Assembly: GCF_900100655.1 (NCBI RefSeq)
Contig: NZ_FNCE01000001.1
Coordinates: forward strand, 248,001-312,000
From: Limimonas halophila
GTDB taxonomy: Bacteria > Pseudomonadota > Alphaproteobacteria > Kiloniellales > Rhodovibrionaceae
Direction of reading: 5' to 3'
Length of the DNA stretch: 64,000 nt
Under the pieces are notes generated by a model. It worked only from the letters and a program-made list of their open reading frames with translations. It was not told the DNA's origin and did not search any database. The position numbers and the translations under genes are program-made. Positions 57,940 through 64,000 of the stretch are shown here, one piece after another; position 1 is the stretch's first letter; every line of letters starts with the position of its first letter.

Positions 57940-59112
57940 ATGAGCATTTTCGAGAAAGCCGATTTCGACGCCCGCGTCCAGGCCGCGAAGGACCGCATGC
58001 TGGCCCGCGGCATGGACGTCCTGATCGCCACCGACCCGTCCAACATGCACTACCTGACCGGCTACGACGGCTGGTCCTTCTACGTGCCGCAGATGGTGGT
58101 GGTGGCGCAGGAGCTGGCCGAGCCGCTGTGGATCGGCCGCGGCATCGACGAGAACGGCGCGCGCGCGACCACCTTCCTGCCGGACGACAACATCGTCGCC
58201 TACTCCGACCGCTACGTGCAGGCCAGCGACTGCCATCCCATGGACGTCGCCGCCGACGCCCTGCGCGCGCGCAAGCTGGACGGCGGCGTCATCGCTGTGG
58301 AGATGGACGGCTACTACTTCTCCCCGCGCGGCTACCACGCGCTGCAGGAAGGCATGCCGAACGCCCGCTTCGCCGACGCCACGGGGCTCGTGAACTGGAT
58401 CCGCGCGGTGAAGTCGGACAAGGAGCTGGCCGTCATGCGCCAGGCCGCGCGCATCCTGGAACACGTCATGGACACGGCCTTCCGCGCCATCGAGCCGGGC
58501 GTGCGCCAGTGCGACGCCGCCGCCGAGATCATGCGCGCCCAGGTCCAGGGCACCTCGGACCACGGCGGCGACTATCCGGCCATCGTGCCCATGATTCCGA
58601 GCGGGCCGGGCACCTCGACGCCCCACCTGACGTGGTCGGACGCGCCCTTCAACGCCAACGAGCTGACGGTGATGGAGTTGGCGGGGTGCCGCCTGCGCTA
58701 CCACACGCCCATGTCGCGCACGCTCTACCTGGGCGAGCCCCCGCAGGTCATGGCCGAGACCGCTGCCATCGTTGACGAGGGCACGCAGGCCGCGCTGGAA
58801 GTTGCCAAGCCCGGCAACACCTGCGCCGACGTCGAGGCGGCGTGGCGCACCACGATCGCGCGCCACGGCCTGGAGAAGGAGTCGCGCGTCGGCTATCCCA
58901 TCGGGCTCAGCTACCCGCCGGACTGGGGCGAGCGCACGATGAGCCTGCGCCCCAGCGACACCACTGTGCTTGAGCCCGGCATGTGCTTCCACTTCATGCC
59001 CGGCATCTGGCAGGACGACTGGGGCATCGAGATTTCCGAGCCCTTCCGCGTCACCGAGCAGGGCGCGGTCAAGTTCGCCGACGTTCCGCGCGGGCTGCGC
59101 AAGGCCGTCTAG
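57940..59112 (+). CDS. doeA: ectoine hydrolase DoeA
   Basis: A 390-residue M24 (creatinase/prolidase fold) protein. An N-terminal creatinase domain (MDVLIATDPSNMHYLTGYDG) is followed by the pita-bread domain (ELTVMELAGCRLRYHTPMSR, GMCFHFMPGIWQDDWGIEIS). DoeA opens the ectoine ring to give N-acetyl-diaminobutyrates. Most metal ligands of aminopeptidases are replaced here, as in creatinase, so the reaction need not use a dimetal centre. The TAG stop codon is the CTAG edge of a palindromic repeat. Confidence 0.9.
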   Translation: MSIFEKADFDARVQAAKDRMLARGMDVLIATDPSNMHYLTGYDGWSFYVPQMVVVAQELAEPLWIGRGIDENGARATTFLPDDNIVAYSDRYVQASDCHPMDVAADALRARKLDGGVIAVEMDGYYFSPRGYHALQEGMPNARFADATGLVNWIRAVKSDKELAVMRQAARILEHVMDTAFRAIEPGVRQCDAAAEIMRAQVQGTSDHGGDYPAIVPMIPSGPGTSTPHLTWSDAPFNANELTVMELAGCRLRYHTPMSRTLYLGEPPQVMAETAAIVDEGTQAALEVAKPGNTCADVEAAWRTTIARHGLEKESRVGYPIGLSYPPDWGERTMSLRPSDTTVLEPGMCFHFMPGIWQDDWGIEISEPFRVTEQGAVKFADVPRGLRKAV

Positions 59113-59280
59113 AGCAGATCGCCGTAAAGCGGAATCACTCACGTGATTCCGCTTGCTCGTGCGTGGACAGCCGCAAGGCTCGCGCGCCGCAGGCGCGCAA
59201 ACTGCTCGCATAGGAAAAACAGGAACCTAGCGTGAGGTTTCCGACTTTCTTGGCAAACACGATTTCACGCACGATGCTCT
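59111..59280. repeat. palindromic intergenic element with AGAGCA/TGCTCT ends
   Basis: The ends are inverted: AGAGCA (59111-59116) and TGCTCT (59275-59280). Inside is a perfect 12-bp stem AAGCGGAATCAC/GTGATTCCGCTT (59127-59138/59143-59154) with a four-base loop. It starts at the doeA stop codon, and a lipoprotein gene converges from the right. No coding potential is seen. It differs from the ~115-nt repeat but shares the CTAG-AGC type of border. Confidence 0.65.
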
Positions 59281-59289
59281 AAACGCCTG

Positions 59290-59835
59290 CTATTCGGGGG
59301 CTGCGGTCGTGGTGTCGAGACGGCCGTAGCCGCCCAGCGCCGCGTTGATCTGCTCGACCGTGGGCGGGAGGTAGGGCCCGACCGCCTGGTGCTGGCCGCA
59401 GATCAGGCGGTCGACCTTCGGCTGCGCCTCGGCCTCCAGCCCCATGACCAGCTCGTTCGAAATCGAGAGCGGGTCGCCGCCCACACCCCCGCCGTCGCCA
59501 AAGCCGATCCCGGCGAGCTGCATGCCGTCGGGTGCGGCGGCGGCCTGGAAATCTTCGCGCAGCCAGGCGACGGTGAAGCGCCCGGGCGCGATCTCGCGCG
59601 CCGTGTCCGCCGATCCGCGCAGGTGGAGCTGGCAATAGGGGCTCAGCCGGACGTGGCGGCGTAGTTTCACCTCACCCTTCTGGAGCCACACGAAGCGCCT
59701 GCCGGCGGGCACCGAGACTGCCTTCTCCAGAATCAGCGTCGCGCCGGCGGCAAGCGGCGGCGGGCGATCCGGTGCGCGCGCACACGCCGCCAGAAGCGCC
59801 GCGAGCGCACAGATCGCGGCGGCGCGTGGTGTCAT
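59290..59835 (-). CDS. predicted lipoprotein of unknown function
   Basis: A 181-residue protein with a lipoprotein signal (MTPRAAAICALAALLAAC, lipobox LAAC) and a mature domain containing LEKAVSVPAGRRFVWLQKGE, YCQLHLRGS and, near the end, LICGQHQAVGPYLPPTVEQI. I recognise no family. An ATG ten codons upstream (59865) would give a more polar N-terminus and is possible. It is divergent from the CBS-domain gene and convergent with doeA. Confidence 0.7.
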   Translation of the reverse strand: MTPRAAAICALAALLAACARAPDRPPPLAAGATLILEKAVSVPAGRRFVWLQKGEVKLRRHVRLSPYCQLHLRGSADTAREIAPGRFTVAWLREDFQAAAAPDGMQLAGIGFGDGGGVGGDPLSISNELVMGLEAEAQPKVDRLICGQHQAVGPYLPPTVEQINAALGGYGRLDTTTAAPE

Positions 59836-60069
59836 CGGTCGCTTGCGCCGGGATGGGGCAGGCATCGCGATTGGCCCGTGAAATCATCGTGTCGCCGGAA
59901 GATCGGCCGCGTCCGCGCGGCCGGCAATCGCCCGGTCGGACGGACGGTCGGGCAACGCCGCCACATGCCTGCCATCCGCGCGTGGCAACCCCGCCGGGCT
60001 TGCGACGCACGCGCGCACTGCACCATTCTCCCGGCCACCACCCGCCGCGACACGCAGGAAGCGGACACC

Positions 60070-61602
60070 ATGCTGCAACCGGCCGCCAGCCCGGGCGCGC
60101 AGCCGGACTCCCTGACGGCGAGTCTCACCCAGCCCCCGGTCCAGTCCCAGACCAAGATCCTCGTCCACACCGTCCGCAACCACATGCGCGGCAAACCCAT
60201 CGTGGCGGCGGCGGACACGCCCGTGCGCGAGGCCGTGGCGGCGATGCGCAGCCAGCACGCCACCAGCGTCGCCGTGGTGGACGACGCGGGCGCCATCGTC
60301 GGCGTGTTGACGGAGCACGACGTCGTCCACGGGGTCACCCTGGCGATGCAGGGCGGCGAGGAGCCGGTGACGGCGTTCATGTCGGCGCCCGTCCGCACCG
60401 TGCGCGCGACCGCGCGGCTCTACACCGCGATCGGCCGCATGCGCCGCTTCGGCTGGCGCCACATGCCCGTGGTGGACGATCACGACCGGCCCGTGGGCAT
60501 GATCCGCATGACGGACGCCCTGGCGACGGCGGCGGAGCAGAGCCTGGACCTGATCGAGCGGCTGACGCACGAGGACACCACCACGGGGCTCCAGGCCACG
60601 AAGGCGTCGCAGGTCAACGTGGCCGGCTCGCTGCTGGCAGACAACGTGCCGGCGCCGGACGTCCAGGCGCTGATCACCGACATCAACCGCGACCTGCACC
60701 AGCGCGTCATCGACCGCCAGCTCACGCAGATGAAGGCGGAGGGCTACGGCGAGCCCCCGGTGGCCTTCACCGCCATCGTGATGGGCTCGGGCGGGCGCGC
60801 GGAAAGCATGCTCAACCCGGACCAGGACAACGGCCTGATCCTGGACGACTACCCGGATTCCGAGCACGACCGCATCGACGGCTGGTTCCGCGAACTCGCC
60901 GAGCGTGTGTGCACGGAGCTGCACGAGATCGGCTTTCCCTGGTGCAAGGGCTACGTGATGATGATCAACCCGCTCTGGCGCAAGACGCGCAGCCAGTGGC
61001 GGGACCAGGTGCGCCAGTGGGCGCGGCATTCGTCCAACAATGCCATTTGCATGGCCGACCTCTTCTTCGACTTCGCCCCCGTGGCCGGACGCGAGGACTT
61101 CGCCCACGAACTGCGTCAGGAAGTCGCGACCTCGCTGCGCAGCAACCCGACCTTCCTGGGGCAGCTGCACGTCAATTCCGGCAACAAGCGCGCGGCCGTG
61201 GGGGTTCTGGGCCGCTTCAAGACCACCAAGCGCGACCAGGACGGGCGCACGGCGCTCAACCTCAAGCACGCCGGGCTGTTGCCGCTGGTGCAGAATCTGC
61301 GGCTGCTGTCGTTGCGCGACGGCCTGACGGTGACGGGCACCCTGGCGCGCCTGGACGCGCTGACCGAGGTCAGCCGCATCTCGGGCGACGAGGCGGACTA
61401 CCTGCGCGGCGCCTACCGGCACATCACGCATTTGCTGCTGCGCCAGCAGATCGCGGACAGCCGCGCCAACCTTGATGTGGGCTACAAAGTTCCGTTGGAT
61501 GCCCTGACGCGGCGGGAAAAAGACATCCTTCGCGACAGCCTGCGCGCGATCAACCGGCTCGCCCGCCGCGTGAACCGGGACGTGCTGCGCAACAAGCTCT
61601 GA
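60070..61602 (+). CDS. CBS-pair / DUF294 putative nucleotidyltransferase
   Basis: A 510-residue cytoplasmic protein. Two CBS motifs (about residues 35-95 and 100-165) would bind adenine nucleotides. Next is a nucleotidyltransferase-like DUF294 domain (VMGSGGRAESMLNPDQDNGL with the Gly-Ser-Gly and Asp-X-Asp features), then the DUF294_C region. The layout matches GlnD-related signalling proteins of unknown target, often encoded beside a membrane DnaQ-like exonuclease, as here. AGGAAG precedes ATG 60070; the frame extends upstream to 59878 without a ribosome site. Confidence 0.87.
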   Translation: MLQPAASPGAQPDSLTASLTQPPVQSQTKILVHTVRNHMRGKPIVAAADTPVREAVAAMRSQHATSVAVVDDAGAIVGVLTEHDVVHGVTLAMQGGEEPVTAFMSAPVRTVRATARLYTAIGRMRRFGWRHMPVVDDHDRPVGMIRMTDALATAAEQSLDLIERLTHEDTTTGLQATKASQVNVAGSLLADNVPAPDVQALITDINRDLHQRVIDRQLTQMKAEGYGEPPVAFTAIVMGSGGRAESMLNPDQDNGLILDDYPDSEHDRIDGWFRELAERVCTELHEIGFPWCKGYVMMINPLWRKTRSQWRDQVRQWARHSSNNAICMADLFFDFAPVAGREDFAHELRQEVATSLRSNPTFLGQLHVNSGNKRAAVGVLGRFKTTKRDQDGRTALNLKHAGLLPLVQNLRLLSLRDGLTVTGTLARLDALTEVSRISGDEADYLRGAYRHITHLLLRQQIADSRANLDVGYKVPLDALTRREKDILRDSLRAINRLARRVNRDVLRNKL

Positions 61603-61680
61603 CACCGGATTCGCCGCGCGCGGCGGGCGGCGCGGACCGGTCATCCAATCAAGTTGCCCGGATTTCAGCTGAATCGGGCG

Positions 61681-61796
61681 CTAGGGCACGATGAGGTCGG
61701 GCCGCACCGGCCCGGGCTCCAGATCGTGCCCGCACAGAAACGAGATCGAGCGCGATGCGGCTCGGCGGCGGATTCGCGTCGTCTCATTGCGCTCGA
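61681..61796 (+). repeat. two-hairpin dispersed repeat, copy 4
   Basis: The most diverged copy. Hairpin 1: GGGCACGAT/ATCGTGCCC (61684-61692/61723-61731), where one T-A pair of the other copies is replaced by C-G on both arms; inner stem GGGCC/GGCCC. Hairpin 2: TCGAGCGC/GCGCTCGA (61746-61753/61789-61796). It lies between the CBS-domain and exonuclease genes. Confidence 0.85.
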
Positions 61797-61822
61797 CGCG
61801 CGCCACAAAGGGGCGGGGGACG

Positions 61823-63181
61823 ATGCCACGCGGGCGCCGGCACACGCTGTATGCCTTGGTCACCCTGGCGCTGATCGCGCTCGGCGCCCTGGCGGCGCTG
61901 ATCGGCGAGATCATGCTCGGCCACGAGCCCGATCCGGCGATGGTGCGGGTGGTGCTGATCGGCGGGCTGGCGCTCGGTGCGGGCGCGCTGATCGGCTTGG
62001 CGGTGCTGGTGCACCGCCATTTCCGCCACCTGGAGCGGCTGCGCGGCTGCGTGGTCACGATGGCGGGCGATCCCGACGCCGTGCCCCCGCGCTTCCAGTT
62101 TTCCAACGAAACGGAACTGGCCAGTTTCTGGGAATCCCTTGGCGACCTGGCCGGGCGCTACGCCGCCTGGCGCGCGCGGCCGGACATGCGGCTGCGCGCC
62201 GTGCTGGGCGCGGTGTCGGAGCCCATCGTGGTCGTCACCGACAGCGGGCAGGTCAGCCTTGTCAACGGCCCCGCGCGCTCGCTCTTGGGCGGCGAGCGGG
62301 TCAAGGTCGGCACCTCGGTGTTCGCCGCCCTGGTCCGCCGGCCCGTGATCCGCGCCATTCGCCGGGCGCGCATGCAGGGCGCGCCGCTCAGCACCGAGCT
62401 GCGCATGGTGGAAGGGTTGCGGGTGCAGACGCGCGTAACGCCCTTGGTCGAGCACGGCGGCGCGGTGCTCTCCTTCGTCGCGGAGGCGGTGGAGACCAGC
62501 GCGCAGGAGCTGGAGGACGACCTGGAGCTGCACGACCGGCCCCCCGCCGCCGAAGCACCCGACCGGGACACGCGCCTGGACAGCCTGCCGGCCACCGTGA
62601 TCGACACCGAAACGACCGGGCTGGACGTGAAGGAAGCCCGCATCGTGTCCGTCGGCGGCATCCGGGTGCATGGCGAGCAGCTGTACCGCGCCGCCATGAT
62701 GGACCGCTTGGTGCGCCCGGAGGTGCCCATTCCGCCCCACTCCACGGCCGTCCACGGCATTACCGACGACATGGTGATCGATGCGCCGGCGGCGCCGACC
62801 GTGATCGCGGAACTGCGCCGGCTGGCCGGGGGCACGGTGTGGATCGGCCACAACATCGGCTTCGACATCGAGGTCGTCCGCCGCGAGTGCGAGCGCAACG
62901 GCATCGACTGGACGCCGCCCTACGCGCTGGACACGCTCTTGCTGTCGGCCGCGGCGATGCCCGACCACGACGACTTCCGCCTGGAAAAGCTGGCGGATCT
63001 GTTCGGGATCGAGGTGCAGGGCCGCCACACCGCCCTGGGCGACGTGCTGGTGACGGCGCAGCTCTACCAGCGGCTGCTGCCCATGCTGCGCGATCTGGGC
63101 ATCACCACGCTCGGCGGCGCCATCGAGCTGCAGGAGCGCCGCGCCGAAATCCGCGCCGCGCAGCGGCGGGAAGGGTACTGA
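61823..63181 (+). CDS. membrane-anchored PAS and DEDDh 3'-5' exonuclease protein
   Basis: A 452-residue protein. Two hydrophobic segments (about residues 8-30 and 40-62) anchor it, then a PAS-like region (SEPIVVVTDSGQVSLVNGPA) and, from about residue 255, a DnaQ-like exonuclease with Exo I VIDTETTGLD, Exo II HNIGFDIE and Exo III HTALGDVLVT. It may degrade nucleic acid in response to a bound signal. ATG 61823 has GGGGGA upstream; the frame to 61691 runs through repeat copy 4 and is not used. It follows the CBS/DUF294 gene, a recurrent pairing. Confidence 0.85.
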   Translation: MPRGRRHTLYALVTLALIALGALAALIGEIMLGHEPDPAMVRVVLIGGLALGAGALIGLAVLVHRHFRHLERLRGCVVTMAGDPDAVPPRFQFSNETELASFWESLGDLAGRYAAWRARPDMRLRAVLGAVSEPIVVVTDSGQVSLVNGPARSLLGGERVKVGTSVFAALVRRPVIRAIRRARMQGAPLSTELRMVEGLRVQTRVTPLVEHGGAVLSFVAEAVETSAQELEDDLELHDRPPAAEAPDRDTRLDSLPATVIDTETTGLDVKEARIVSVGGIRVHGEQLYRAAMMDRLVRPEVPIPPHSTAVHGITDDMVIDAPAAPTVIAELRRLAGGTVWIGHNIGFDIEVVRRECERNGIDWTPPYALDTLLLSAAAMPDHDDFRLEKLADLFGIEVQGRHTALGDVLVTAQLYQRLLPMLRDLGITTLGGAIELQERRAEIRAAQRREGY

Positions 63182-63352
63182 CTGCGGCCGCCCACCGGCT
63201 TTGCGTTCGCGCGCCGGCGTTGCTAGAACACCGCAACCTCCACGACAGGGCGGAACGACGGATCGTCGCCGGCGCCGGCCCGCGCACGGCAGCCGCCCGG
63301 GATGGTCCGTGGGTGTACAGTGAAGACCACGCGAGCGAGGGCGACAGCGCCG

Positions 63353-64000
63353 ATGGCGTACCAATACATCTATGTGATGAAGGAACTGACGAAGGTCGTT
63401 TCGGGCGGGCGCTACGTCCTCAACGACATCAACCTGCAGTTCCTGCCGGGGGCCAAGATCGGCGTGGTCGGCCTGAACGGCGCCGGCAAGTCCACGCTGC
63501 TGCGCATCATGGCCGGGATCGACACCGATTACCACGGCGAGGCCTGGGCCGCCGACGGCGTGCAGGTGGGCTACCTGCCGCAGGAGCCGCAGCTCGACCC
63601 CAACAAGGATGTCGCCGGCAACGTCATGGAGGGCCTGGCGGAAACCAAGGCCCTGGTGGACCGCTTCGAGGAAGTCTCCGCCCGCTTCGCCGAGGATGTC
63701 GACCCGGACGAGATGGACCAGCTCATCGCCGAACAGGCGGAGTTGCAGGAGAAGATCGACGCCGCCGACGCCTGGGACCTGGACCGCAAGGTCGAGGTGG
63801 CGATGGACGCCCTGCGCTGCCCGCCGGGCGAGGCCGACGTCTCGCGCCTTTCCGGCGGTGAGAAGCGCCGCGTGGCGCTGTGCCGCCTGCTTCTGCAGAA
63901 GCCGGATCTGCTGCTCCTGGACGAGCCAACGAACCACCTGGACGCCGAGTCCGTGGCTTGGCTGGAGCAGCACCTGGAGCAGTACAACGGCACGGTCGTG
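63353..64000 (+). CDS. ettA: ABC-F family ATPase, EttA-like (cut by window end)
   Basis: The first 216 codons of a two-domain ABC-F translation factor. Walker A is GLNGAGKSTLLR, signature LSGGEKRRVALCR, Walker B LLLLDEPTNHLD. An insertion between Walker A and the signature (VDRFEEVSARFAEDVDPDEM) matches the EttA arm, which reaches the ribosomal E site. EttA-type proteins gate translation according to ATP level. The start MAYQYIYVMKELTK is typical. The second ATPase domain lies beyond the window. Confidence 0.9.
   Translation, partial: MAYQYIYVMKELTKVVSGGRYVLNDINLQFLPGAKIGVVGLNGAGKSTLLRIMAGIDTDYHGEAWAADGVQVGYLPQEPQLDPNKDVAGNVMEGLAETKALVDRFEEVSARFAEDVDPDEMDQLIAEQAELQEKIDAADAWDLDRKVEVAMDALRCPPGEADVSRLSGGEKRRVALCRLLLQKPDLLLLDEPTNHLDAESVAWLEQHLEQYNGTVV

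Noticed and set aside
61691-61822. Longer N-terminus for the membrane exonuclease
   Set aside because: The extension is translated from repeat copy 4, which is intergenic in its other three locations.

Overview
The window is a very GC-rich chromosomal segment from an alphaproteobacterium, most likely a halophilic or marine member of the Rhodospirillales type. The evidence is gene content: a SUV3-type helicase next to an S4-domain protein, DUF2189 and DUF4197 proteins, HisKA_2 kinases, EcfG-like promoters, and several loci for using compatible solutes (ectoine/hydroxyectoine and betaine-type compounds). No phage, insertion sequence or CRISPR array was seen. The species cannot be named from the sequence alone.

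0-14 kb is mainly housekeeping and signalling: cyclopropane fatty acid synthase, SUV3-like helicase with an overlapping Hsp15-like gene, a CocE/NonD hydrolase, DUF4197 and DUF2244 proteins, an MBL-fold hydrolase with MutM, an EAL-domain protein, a globin-coupled chemoreceptor, a DUF2189 membrane protein and a tRNA with CAT anticodon.

14.5-21.5 kb is a stress-response island. It holds a divergent ECF sigma/membrane anti-sigma pair and a two-component system whose kinase has an ethylene-receptor-like, probably copper-binding, membrane domain. Around them are small envelope proteins: two PRC-barrel proteins, two small lipoproteins, a YrhK-like protein, a Pmp3/YqaE peptide, a Cys-rich peptide and a secreted protein. 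Seven sites of the form GGAAC-N17-(T/C)GTT, all with exactly 17-nt spacers, sit just upstream of these genes. This is the clearest regulatory system in the window.

21.5-42.6 kb is a catabolic locus arranged in both directions around a DeoR-type regulator at 30.9 kb. Leftward run a choline-kinase-like phosphotransferase, a dimethylglycine-dehydrogenase-like flavoprotein, a HAD phosphatase, a class I glutamine amidotransferase, an aldehyde dehydrogenase and two iron alcohol dehydrogenases. Rightward run a second flavoprotein, a betaine-type ABC transporter with a double-length permease, a second phosphotransferase, a second HAD phosphatase and (convergent) a second CocE hydrolase. The substrate is not obvious.

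43.7-59.1 kb is an ectoine/hydroxyectoine catabolic cluster. The leftward arm has a TeaA-like TRAP binding protein, DoeB, a DoeX-like Lrp regulator, alanine dehydrogenase, a DoeC-like dehydrogenase and a DoeD-like transaminase. The rightward arm has an EnuR-like MocR regulator, the TRAP permeases, EutB, EutC and DoeA. Ectoine would be imported, opened by DoeA, deacetylated by DoeB and carried to aspartate by DoeD and DoeC; EutBC would feed in hydroxyectoine.

59.3-64 kb returns to general functions: a lipoprotein, a CBS/DUF294 nucleotidyltransferase-like protein, a membrane PAS-exonuclease and a truncated EttA-like ABC-F gene. Four copies of a ~115-nt two-hairpin repeat with compensatory stem changes, a 32-bp tandem repeat at the 3' end of the doeC-like gene and a ~170-bp palindromic element lie between genes.
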